Assembly (NCBI GenBank): GCA_003116875.1
Contig: BCKT01000009.1
Location: forward strand, 744,001 to 808,000
Direction of reading: 5' to 3'
Source: Takashimella koratensis
Lineage: Eukaryota; Basidiomycota; Tremellomycetes; Trichosporonales; Tetragoniomycetaceae
Length of the DNA: 64,000 nt
Shown here: positions 10,966 to 21,243 of the stretch, piece after piece
How positions within the stretch are numbered: the stretch's first letter is position 1
How the letters are laid out: the number at the start of each line of letters is the position of its first letter
Made by a program: the position numbers and the translations under genes
Notes under the pieces: model-generated
What the model was told of the DNA's origin: nothing
Database searches by the model: none
Seen by the model: the letters and a program-made list of their open reading frames with translations, nothing else

Positions 10966-13900
10966 ATGTTCACCGTGGACGTTCAGGGAGCCGTGAGTCA
11001 GTCTCTAAAGCAACTGAAATCAAGCTCACCGTTAAAAACCCAGTACGAGATCTTGTCGTCTCTCCCGGGCCCCGTCCACCTCGAGCTCCCACGCAAAGGC
11101 GAGAAGCTCAGTTCTCAACAACGGAACATCTTCGACACTGTGACCAAGCTGGTCGAGCTCTACCCTTCGCGCATCAATGATTTGAAGAACGAGATCAGTC
11201 TTGCATGGTCCAAGAAACCGCCAAGCGGCAGGGACAAACGCCTGTATGACTTGTCCCAGCGACTCCTCGACGGTCTCCAACATTACAAAAGTCGATACCC
11301 TCCCGAGATCACCGTCAAGGCTGAGCGTAGAGACGAAGATGATGATGAGGGTGGTGACGATGCAATGGAGAGTAAGTTTGGCCATTTGAGTATGCTAACG
11401 GTCTAGTCACGCATGACGAGTTTGAGCATACTCGGCGCACCCACGGACATGGGTCTCGCGACAGCTTCTCGCCATCAAAGCGGTCGCGCCTATTCACTCC
11501 GTCTACGCCGTCCAAAAGACGCCCATTCTCGACCTCCACCAGCTTGCAATCGACGAGCTCATCATCACTCTTCACTCTTGTCGACTCGCCGTCGGACGTG
11601 GCAACGGAAGGAGATACGATGGGCGTAGCAGAAAGTTTGGAGAGCATCCATATGTCGTCTCCGTCCAGACCACCGCCTGTTCCTTTCGGGATTTCCTCTA
11701 ATCCGTCCTCGGGCTCGACTACGGGCTCGAATTTGGGCCATTTGCTTGTTTCGACTCCAATTGTGACTGTCAACACGACCCCCAACTCTTCTCCCCCGAG
11801 CGAAGACGAGGTCGACAAAAGCATCGAGGTTGTTGAGGGGGACAATACCACATCGATACCTTCTGGTCCTATCGCACCCCAGATACCCGAGCCGTTTTCA
11901 GAGCTGCAAGAACCCTTCGTGGCATCATCCAAGACATCCAGGTATCGACAAGCTCCTCCAAAGTCGGAACAATGGGTCGACATCGTCCCTCGAAATCGGT
12001 ACCACGATCTTCTCCGCCGAGTCCCTTTTGGTATCCAGTGGGAGCTGGAGCGACTCATCCAGAATGACGTTGTGATTTCATGGACCGACGTTCTGGTGGA
12101 AGACTTGCAGCCTTTGTTGGGAAAGTCGGCATCCGAGGCGGGTCCTGAGATAGTCCGCGTGCTGTCGCTCGTCCGGAATAGGAAGATACCTCAGGCTTCC
12201 ACATCAAGCTCCAAGTCCGACCAAGAAGCACTTTGGAGGCAAATGGATCGGGAAGAGCTTGCTCTCAAAGATCCTTCACTACCCGCTGTCGTAGGCGATC
12301 AGGGGTGGTACGGCGGAAGGATCGTTTACACGGTCGCGATTCTCAAGGCTACCGATGACGAACCAGGCGTGTGTCTCAATTTTCGCCCCGGTGACATCGG
12401 GATGGAGAGCGGAAAGGAGAAACGATCAAAATACCGTCTCGAATTGCGCCCAGTCGAGATGCCTGGAAAATCGTCGAGGCTCGCTCGTCGTCTTGGCTCT
12501 CGCAAGATCTTGATTTTCAAGTTTGGATCCGACATCACGAAAAAAGGCCTGAAAAAAGGCCTCTTGACGTTGTTCGATTTCCTCGTCGGAAGGCGATTTG
12601 GGCTATTTGGGAAAGTGTTCCGAGCGCTTTGGGCGAAACCCGACACGAAATCTATATTTGCGGTACAAGTTGCAGGCGATGAAGGAGACCGGTCTTTCCT
12701 CGAGCTGCTTGAGGGTGAGTACAATACCTCAGTCTGCAATTTGCAAGGTGCAAGAGCTAACACCGGTTCAGGATATAATTCTTTGAATCTGAAGAAGAGT
12801 CAAGCTGTCGCCAAGTGGGCGGCTCGTCCGCAGTTGCTGTTCTCGGATTCGATTCCCGCTACATCGGTATCCCCCGCACGAGTGAAGGTCATCCCTGACA
12901 TTGTTGTTGAGGGAGTCAAAGGGAAAGCCAATGCGGAACAGACATTGACGGATGGGTGTGGACTGATGTGTAAGATTTGCGTGACTGCTTCACACGCTGA
13001 CATCGGTTTTAGCCCAAGCACTAGCTGATCAGATCTACCGACACCCCGAAGTCAGTCTGACGGCTAAACGTCCTCCCTCGACTGTTCAGATGCGATTCGG
13101 TGGCTCAAAGGGTCTACTTGCGCTTATGAGCCCCGCCCAGGCGCTGCAGTTCGCCGACTACGACATCGTCCTACGCGATTCAATGGTGAAGTCGATATCC
13201 GCCTCCGAGTTCTCCAACGATCCCTCGCTTTTGACGCTGGACCTTCTCCAAGTAGGAAAGATCAAGGTTGGATGTGCGCTATCGAGCGAGCCGATGATCA
13301 TCCTCAATCATGGAGGGGTTCCGGATGAAGTCTTTGTCGAGTTGTTCAATGATGGTTTGGACGAGATCAAACACGCGTTCATTGCGATACCTCAGGAAGG
13401 AGAAGATGTGAGTGAGGTACAACAACGTATAGCGGAATCGTGTCGTACGTACGGGGGTGGGCGACAAGCCGAGGTCAAGCGACGGTGCCGAGATCGTGAA
13501 CAATCGATGCGGATGGCCGGATTTGGCCAGAACTTCAAAGATGACGCGAAGCCCGACCTCAATTGCGACGAGGAACCTGTAGAAAGCGCAGCTGCTCACC
13601 CGGTTAGTGGGACGCCCACCAACAGGGCTCACTGTATCGAGCGCGCCATCTCGTCCGGGTTCATGCCGAAAGAATCTCACTTTATCAGCAAAAAGCTTCG
13701 GCTCATGGTGAAAGATCTAGCGGACCGTCGAGTCCGGGAGTTTAAGATCGATATTCCGCTGAGTGCGAGAGCGTTTATCGTCCCCGACTCTCAGGGACTG
13801 TTGGCAGCCGATGAGATATCGGTCTTCTTTTCCGTCCCTCCTCTCGCTCTCCCGATGCCGTGGCTTGAAGGCGACGTCTTGGTCTATCGATCGCCTTGCA

Positions 13901-15259
13901 AATTACCGACGGACGTGAGGAAAATGAGAGCGGTCTACAGACCCGAGCTTTTCCATCTCAAGGACTGTATCGTCATGTCGGCCGATGCTAACCAATGCAT
14001 GCGGTCGCCAGCGAGCTTTTTGGGCGGTGGAGATTATGACGGTGACGAGGTCGTTGTTGTCTGGGACCCGAGGCTGATCGAGCCTTTCCGCAATGCACCG
14101 GATCACTTTGCGGAAACGGAACTCAATTTCGAGAGCGCCAACTTCCTCAAGGACGTGACGAGTGGCGACGAGCTCATCGCAGAACTACAGGGAAAGGATG
14201 AGGAGTCGGTTATTGCGACGTTGCAGACTTTCCTCCTCGGATCGATTTTGGACGATGGGATCGTTGGGATATACTCGGAATTTCACGGCAATGCAGTGTA
14301 CAAGTTTGGGCTGGATCATGCCATCTCAATCCGGCTGGCAAGGATGTGAGTGTTCGATGGATAAAACTTTTGAGAGTCAAATTAAGTCTGTAAGGTTCTG
14401 TCTTGTCCTCGACGCTCGAAAGAGTGGACTGAGTATTATCCCGCAAGTGAGACGCAACGACATGCAGTACAGGGGCCGCTTATTATGGCGCGATTTCAAA
14501 AATAAGACGGAACAGGACGCAAACGAGAAGGACATTCCGCACGTCTCTAGGCATTTGGGCAAATTCTTGGCAAGTGCTTAGCTCGACGATTTCGACGACC
14601 AGTGCTAACTTCGGCTCAGATGGACAAAATCATGGAACACGGCCAAGCCAAGCTTGGCCAGCTACTTCTTTTTTTCCCTGAAGACAAGCTCTACACCAAG
14701 CCCAACGACGGGATGCTATCAGCGTTCAAAGAAGTGGAGTCCGTCATGGAGGACGACCCAATAATGACCCCTCAACGAGACTTAGTTATCCGGCATGTTC
14801 GTGTCGTGAAAGTGTTGTGGGGCCATATCAACGCCTCCCGCTTCCCCTTTTCGAGAACAGTAGCTGCAGAATACGTTCGGTTGATGCGATCGGAGACCGA
14901 TGGACATGGCGCCGACGAAGGAGGGGATTGGAGACGACACGACAAGGTTCTACCAGCTCAACGCGCGCATCTCATGTCTCAGCTCGCAACGGTTTGGGCA
15001 GGTAATCCACCGCCACATCAAGTTCCCTGGCTCGATCTAGCAGGCTCTTTGAGACGGATCAAAGTGTCCACGGCATTCGCAGAGGTCGCCTACACCAAGG
15101 ACGACCGGTTCATGTGAGTGTGACGATACAGCTGCTCCAAGGCGTATAACGAATATTAACATGAACAGATTCGAAGTCGATTTCGCAACCGCGACTCAGA
15201 TGCGATCCGATCTAGTGCAGGGGAGGACGATATCAATTGCCTCAAACGTGTACTCATAG
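10966..15259 (+). CDS. RNA-dependent RNA polymerase (RNAi-type, QDE-1/Rdp1 family)
   Basis: Seven exons (10966-11371, 11407-12714, 12772-12969, 13013-14345, 14395-14569, 14620-15113, 15169-15259) join to 1334 residues in frame. The catalytic loop GGGDYDGDEV (14023-14052) has the DxDGD signature of cellular RdRPs, preceded by SADANQCMRSPASF. Other family landmarks are TDGCGLMS, FGGSKGLL and VYRSPCKLPTDVRKMRAV. The N-terminal 250 residues are Ser/Pro-rich and poorly conserved. Such enzymes copy aberrant RNA into dsRNA for Dicer and Argonaute, so its intact state suggests an RNAi-competent fungus. The first intron is only 35 nt, and intron 5 (14570-14619) appears to be GC-AG. It is a cellular gene, not viral. 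It lies between orphan gene clusters. Confidence 0.93.
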
Positions 15260-15669
15260 GCTATCTCTGGCATGTTCAAACGACAATCACGTTGGGAGCA
15301 AGGTGTACCATAGAATTCCAGCCGACGTATCCATAGATACCCCATCTTGTCAACCGAGTACAATTCGCCATTAAGATTGTCATCGTCTTCGTATCTTGTA
15401 TACTGCATATAATGTACGTCATACTGTGGCCTTCCTGGCGGTTGGTGTGGAGCTGCTGCCACACTCGTGTATGCGTCCGGACTCGAAAAATGCTGAGTTA
15501 GTATTTCCTTTCATTCCGCCTTCGACTGACACGCCATGGCAAGGCAGTGAGCTCTCCCCATGTACGAAACTCGTTTTTTAGAGCATACACCCACATATCG
15601 TTTCTTTCTTCACTCGCTCTTTCGTTTACTCCAACGCGATCGATTCGAGAGTCAGAACTGGATAACAAG
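15260..15669. other. Intergenic, RdRP 3' end to next orphan gene
   Basis: About 410 bases with the RdRP 3' UTR and the promoter of the following gene. Pyrimidine-rich from about 15540. No further gene seen. Confidence 0.4.
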
Positions 15670-16344
15670 ATGCACTACGAGACGGTACGACACCAAAAGA
15701 GTCTGACCACAATGGACGTCTTGAGAACAATCCAATCTCTTGTCGACAATCTTGGGCACACGTTCACGTGGGAGTCCAAAACCAATGAAATCATGACCTT
15801 TGACTTCTCCAAGTTCTGCAAAAACCGGAAGGGGTTGGGCAGTGTGAGAACAAGGTTCAATAGGAGAGCAGGACAACCGGGAGCTGATATAAATCTATCT
15901 CAGGACAGCAACAAGATCGGCGAGGAGATGCCTTCGTCTACGATGTTCCTGTGGTAAGTTCAGTGCGTCTAAAACTCTCCTTGTTTTGACGTCCAAGGTT
16001 ACTAAGGGTTCGCTAGCATCTGCTCTGCCGTAGCGTCAGGCGTTGGCTCCGGAATACTCGAAAAGATACCACCAGAGTACTCCGACTGGGACCCGTCAGC
16101 ATGCGTCATTGGGGACTGGAAGAACTCGGAAGGCGAGTCAATGATGACCGTCAGGCTGTCCGAGCTAAACACCACCGATGTCGATGAGGGATGCGCGGTC
16201 GGCAGTGTGCTGGGTCAGGGAGATTGGTCTGCTGGTGACATTCAAAGCGAGATGAGGCTGGTGTGCGAGAAGTCATCTCAACTCGACAAAGAGGTGTTTG
16301 ACGAGCTGTCAAAGCTGGTGTTCAAGTGGGCAAAGAATGTGTGA
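15670..16344 (+). CDS. Orphan protein, tandem pair B, copy 1
   Basis: Two exons (15670-15953 and 16017-16344, 63-nt intron) give 203 residues. It matches copy 2 at 16839-17569: TIQSLVDN against TQTLVDKY, EIMTFDFSK against NMTFEFSK, SAVASGVGSG against SSVADGIESG, and the ending VFDELSKLVFKWAKNV against VVDQLSGEVFRWAENV. The fold looks alpha/beta, with a helix at the C-terminus. No signal peptide or membrane helix, so probably cytosolic or nuclear. I do not recognise the family. Confidence 0.7.
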
Positions 16345-16838
16345 CAAGTCTGGAGAGATACACTTGGCATCCTTTTCCAATTTCAGAATTTCTTGTTAAG
16401 CAGACTCTTGTTTATAGGTCAAACCAATGCACCCCGGGATCAGATTCAAATTTGTTCACGTGCATATTAAAACGTTGATTCGTTTAACGGCTGCAGTCTA
16501 CAACCTTCTTCCGCAAAGATGTTGGAGGGGGAATCTTTTGCCGAATTTGTCAGGTGTCTGGGTAAGCGGGACATTTCAACTCAATCGTCGCTGAATCGAT
16601 GTCGTCGAGTTTTTACGGAAAAGGTGAGATTTCAGTCGTGCACTCCTTTCTGCGTTCGGACATACCTTCAGTCAGCCTTCCTTTCTTCACATTTCCTTTC
16701 ATGTTAACGCGGCTCTGGTGGAGAATCTGTAGCCCCTTAGTAATTGACACGTTGTTGCCGTTTCCAATATCTGACGCCCCCTCAAAGACGACCTCCTCCA
16801 TTCTCGTTACAGTTCTACTAGGCAAGATATCGGAACAC
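16345..16838. other. Spacer between pair B genes
   Basis: About 490 bases. A 62-codon frame (16519-16707) overlaps other weak frames and has no recognisable content. It probably contains the promoter and 5' UTR of copy 2. Confidence 0.35.
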
Positions 16839-17569
16839 ATGGTTAGCATCACGACAGCCGAATTCAATGCTCTTAGTAAGGGTGCTACCTTGCCATTCAG
16901 CGAGGCTGAGGTGCAAGCGAGGACCCAGACATTGGTAGACAAATACTGCAGTCTAGCAGCCGGAGTACCGTGGGTCTCTCAAACTGACAAGTTTGAGCTC
17001 ACAACGCTCCTGGGAAACATGACCTTTGAGTTCTCGAAAACTTGGGAGAGCCTGGGAAAGGCAGGTATCGTCGTCCCAGAGATCATTCGTAAGTTTTCAG
17101 GCATTGCTGACAGTGCTTTAGGGAGACGACAAAGCCAATCGTCTGGTCGAGATGTCTCAAGTATACATGAAGTAGCTTTTCCCCATCGTGCTATTGTTCT
17201 AGGTAACTCACGCTAATTCTTGGCTCTCATAGCATTCGTTCTTCTGTTGCGGACGGTATCGAGTCTGGCGCACTTCCGGGGAATCCGAGAAAATACGCGA
17301 CATGGAGACCTTCGTATCGGGTTGTCGGCTACTGGAAGGACGGGGACGGTAACACCACCATGACCGTCACACTCGATGGTGATATATCTGTCGACACAGC
17401 CGCCAAACTCCAATGCGAAGAAGGAAAGGGGAAGCGGTACAAGGGCGCTACACCAACACAGCTGCCGAGTCTGAAGCTGAAGTGCAGCTCCTCGTCGTTG
17501 TTCGATTTGTACCAAGATGTGGTTGATCAGCTTTCGGGAGAGGTGTTTCGATGGGCGGAGAATGTTTGA
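16839..17569 (+). CDS. Orphan protein, tandem pair B, copy 2
   Basis: Three exons (16839-17088, 17126-17171, 17233-17569) give 210 residues. This splice path was chosen because it recreates the alignment with copy 1 through DDKANRLVEMSQVYM against DSNKIGEEMPSSTMF and IRSSVADGIESG against ICSAVASGVGSG. The 46-nt middle exon lies within one copy-1 exon, so intron positions differ between the two. The exon 1/2 junction uses an acceptor after gggag and is the least certain. Intracellular by lack of signals. Function unknown. Confidence 0.6.
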
Positions 17570-18115
17570 AAGGCGTGGTGCTCATGTACAAAGCTGCATA
17601 TCATGCCCCAGCTTATGCTACTGTAACGAGCCCAAGCAATCCCTTGCAGGTAGAGGTGGCACCATCAAGGGTCGCAGAACAAAATATGACATCACGGATA
17701 TATCCCGTCCGATCGCAACAGCCGAGGGAGTCTGACTTCCTGATTGCTTACTTTGCAGTTTGACGATCTCTTTACTGAATCACACCTGACAACCGTCCAT
17801 TAAAAACGAAGCCTTCATCAACACGACTTGCCTGAGAAATCCGGGGAGAGACTGAAGGTGAGACTGTCCTTGGATGATTTCGGCCGAAAGGCGAGTCGTC
17901 TTGGTTCGAAGGCAAGGTGGTGTGCTGTCGACAACACCGCTCCTTTCATTTGCCCGTTTTGGGCTCTGAAAGGCCTTCGGTACTGGGGGTCAAGCGCACA
18001 TAGAGTAAGCAGCGTTGGAGCATACATCATATCATGCCAGCAAAACCCCCGTAGCCTCTCTGCCGCATTAGTGTTACGCCCCCCACATTTTTGCCACCTG
18101 GTCTCCAAATCCGTC
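17570..18115. other. Intergenic between pair B and pair C
   Basis: About 545 bases. The plus-strand frame of the next gene remains open from 17828 but without a plausible ATG before 18116, so this is treated as promoter and leader. Confidence 0.4.
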
Positions 18116-19113
18116 ATGGAGGACAACAACACTCGCGATGACTCAGAGACGGTCAACTCACAAGACTCAGGACAGCAGTCCTCCCTCGCTCAAGCTGCAT
18201 CTCAGCACACCGACAATAACGAAGATGGAGAGCTCGCCCAGAGAAGCTCGGGCTCCAGGAGGACCTCATGGTCCTTCAACGTGAGCCTGAGCAATCTCGT
18301 CGACTTGGGAAGTCTTCTTCTTGGCGTCAACATCTGGGACACAGTGGGAAGGGTTCTACCGCTTTCGAAACCACCACCCGACATCACGGACAGCAAAGAC
18401 ATCTTCTGTGACTTGTCACAGGCAAGCCAAAATGACATCCAGAAGGCGGTCGACAGATACTTTGTTTTCCCTTTCAAACTCCCGTGGAGCCAGGAGCACC
18501 CTTCCGTTCCAGGCGTGCGGTTCGTTGCTGACAGAAAGTGGATTGAAACGGCAAGGTGAGTTAGTACCCGAAGGCTGGGCACTGCGCTGACGATTCTTTG
18601 AAGAGCAAACGAGATATTGGTCCCACTTGGCAGCGACGCGTCCACATTTGGCAAGCGTTTCATTGCAGAGTAAGTCTCACTGCCCTCATTTATGAGAAAA
18701 ACGGGCTTATCACAAACAGGGTCGTCACTGCTGTGAACACCGCAGGACTCCTCTCCGACGGGAGTTGGAAGATGGGCGCCCCTCCCATCGTCTCGCTCAA
18801 GCCATCCCAATCAGTGTTTGGCCATTTTTTCAATGACGACTACACGAAGCTTCTGGGAACCACAATGATCACCAGCGGAGCGACCCTGGCTGTCGTTCCG
18901 GATGATGGAACTCCCTGGATACTTGGGGGGACGAGTGCTCGCAATTCCGGCGGAGAGCAGAATGAGTGGCTCATTCGAGGTGTGAAGGAGAACCATGAAT
19001 GTGAGACAGAATGGTGTGAGGGGATTGAGGCAGCCGACAAAGCTGCATGCGAGACGTTGATAACAGCACTGTTCAATGACGCGTCTCGACCTCGCAGGCG
19101 ATTCTTCTGGTGA
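18116..19113 (+). CDS. Orphan protein, tandem pair C, copy 1
   Basis: Three exons (18116-18555, 18604-18669, 18720-19113) give 299 residues. The first 50 residues are Ser/Gln/Asp-rich and disordered. The body shares blocks with the gene at 19453-20375: ITDSKDIF...QNDIQKAV against LTDSVDMF...QHVIQEAA, SVPGVRFVADRKW against SFPGLLFSFERRW, FNDDYTKLLG against RTDDTTLVG, and a final CETLITALF against CQDLLQTLI. The hydrophobic segment near residues 60-80 is too short and broken for a sure membrane helix. Unrecognised family. Confidence 0.65.
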
Positions 19114-19452
19114 CCCGGTTTTGGTAGTCAATGATGTTGATCCCCACAGCCAGAGTACATGCATCCGCGTTGCCGATCTTAAAAGCTGCAAGTGGGCTCT
19201 CATGTATGACTATCACCTGTTCACTTCAGCCGACAATCAAGCGGTTTTGGTTCGAAGGCAGAGTGTAGGAAGGCCCTGTACCAAGGGAGGGTAATGGTGG
19301 AGATCCTTTGATGCGAAGTAGAAGCGAGCAAGTGTAAAGCCCATGGGGTTGAGGTGAACCTGCTTCCCCAGACTTCTCAATTCTACTACAGACTTTCCCA
19401 CCACAGCGGAGTCTTCCGCTGCCTAGCCCTGTACTTCCTCTGCCCCTCAGTC
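19114..19452. other. Spacer between pair C genes
   Basis: About 340 bases. A frame on the plus strand (19076-19294) is open but unlike the paralog. Likely 3' UTR and promoter. Confidence 0.35.
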
Positions 19453-20375
19453 ATGGACGGCGAGACCTCGTCTCCGCGAGGCCGACTTCGTGATCAACTC
19501 TCGACCTTCGTACATGCTGCAAATGATCGGATCGATCGCTCTGACCAAGAGGGAGCCGTAAGTACCGTACGGAGGCTCAAGTTCGGCTCGATCCTCGTCA
19601 CTCTTATCGACAATTGTCTCGCGAATGTCGACACGGTCCTCCTCCCTTACTTGGACGAGCCAATTGACCTCACTGACAGCGTCGACATGTTCCCCCACTT
19701 CTCTCTTGAAAGTCAACACGTGATTCAGGAGGCGGCATTCCAGTATTTCGAGTTTCAAGGGGGGATCCCACAGGAGTGGGAACTCTCCTCTTTCCCAGGA
19801 TTACTTTTCTCATTCGAAAGACGCTGGTGGCATGGGACCGCTTGGTACGTAAAGTGCGAGACCAGTGGTCAAGGGGCTCATGCCTATCGTAGGACGATTT
19901 TCAACATGACGCGAGCCGAGAAGAAGGAGATTACCTCTGGCAAACGCCTTCTGAACACGTAAGTCGGCGGCGTTTTGAGAGAAGAGTCTATCTAATCTTG
20001 CAATTTTAGGGTTCAGAATGCCTTGGCTTCTGAACGACTTCTCGCCGACTGCGACTGGGTATCCGGTCCTCCACCTCAGATCATTCTCCCCCCATTCGAG
20101 GCGGCTCTTGGGCGGTTTCTGCGCACGGATGACACGACCCTGGTCGGAAGTACTCCAAGCTGAAAGCGCAATTAACACTTTTCGTGTTACCAGATGACAG
20201 AATAGGCTGGACGCCAAGGACAGTCATCCGTCGGCTGACTGGAGGAGGAAAGGCCGAGTTCCTCGTTTGTCCTACGACACCGATTTGGAGGTATGAGACA
20301 GAGTACCCCGATGGAACCGACGAAGCGATTCGAGACGACTGTCAGGATCTGCTGCAGACTTTGATCGGTCATTGA
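19453..20375 (+). CDS. Orphan protein, tandem pair C, copy 2
   Basis: Three exons (19453-19958, 20010-20149, 20194-20375) give 275 residues, with intron number and approximate placement as in copy 1. Conserved features with copy 1 are the aspartate-containing TDS motif, the aromatic QYFEF/RYFVF segment, FPGLLFSFERRW, and a C-terminal acidic helix. No signal peptide. Copy 1 has a Ser/Gln-rich N-terminal tail that this copy lacks. Function unknown. Confidence 0.65.
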
Positions 20376-21243
20376 AAGTAGTCCGACTTCGTGAGAAATC
20401 CGTCACCAGCGATGTCCAAGTCATTGTCCCGGCAAACGCGCTGCAAGGGGAGACTGCTGCTTTTGATTTGAATGGTTTGGAATGTTATCTGAATTGTTAC
20501 AGAGAGTGGCTGCGAGCAAGCGACGGCATTTCTCCAAACGGTTTCTTGCGTGGGATCTCTCCCGTTGCCACTTAGCCTCGAGGTTGACACGAGGCGCTCT
20601 CCCTGACATACGGATACTTTCGGGTACTGAACCGGTCAGGGACCATTAGGATCTGGTCAGGAGATGATATTCGGGGATTAGCTTTTGCCACGTGGAGTCC
20701 TAATGCGGCATGCCCAGATCCTATTTCCTGATTCGTCGAGTCATAAAACCCAGGCCTGTTGCCAGTTCCTTCTCCCGCGCCGTGATCCGTCGTCGTCTTG
20801 AGCAAGCATCACGTTTCTCTCCTTCCCCATCCCACCTCCCTCCGTCTCATCCACACCTCCTAGCCATCCACCTCATCTCAAAGGTCCACCCAGCCCTCGC
20901 TTACACTCTCGCGTTCGAACCGTGCGACCCACGCCGAGCCTTCCTGTGTCTCTCTTTGTTGACTACCCGACAAAGGAGCTGGGTCCATCCGCTTGTTCAA
21001 CCCCCTATCTCCCCGACATTTTCTTGACCATCGACGTGCGACGTGCGACGTGCGACGTGCGACGTACGACTCGTTACCAACACTGTACTTTTGTCCCCCC
21101 CGGCTAAGCGGATCGCCCTTTTTACACCCATCATCAGCTCTCCATCCCCTCCTTATCTCATCTCCCCACTCCCCGTCCTATCCCCATCTGTTCCTTCTCC
21201 CTCTTCTCCCGACCACATTTCGACGGCCGCTTCGCTCACCGCC
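20376..21243. promoter_or_regulatory. Upstream region of the CCCH gene
   Basis: About 870 bases, with a strongly CT-rich strand from about 20800 and a short tandem repeat at 21032-21070. No gene recognised. Confidence 0.5.
21032..21070. repeat. Tandem 7-nt repeat CGACGTG (about 5 copies)
   Basis: Four exact CGACGTG units followed by CGACGTA and a partial unit, about 175 bases upstream of the CCCH start codon. Every unit carries an ACGT core as recognised by many bZIP or bHLH factors, so it may be a clustered regulatory site. Confidence 0.75.

Noticed and set aside
10966..15259. Viral origin for the RdRP
   Set aside because: DxDGD loop, intron-rich structure and length match cellular RNAi polymerases; no viral genes nearby.
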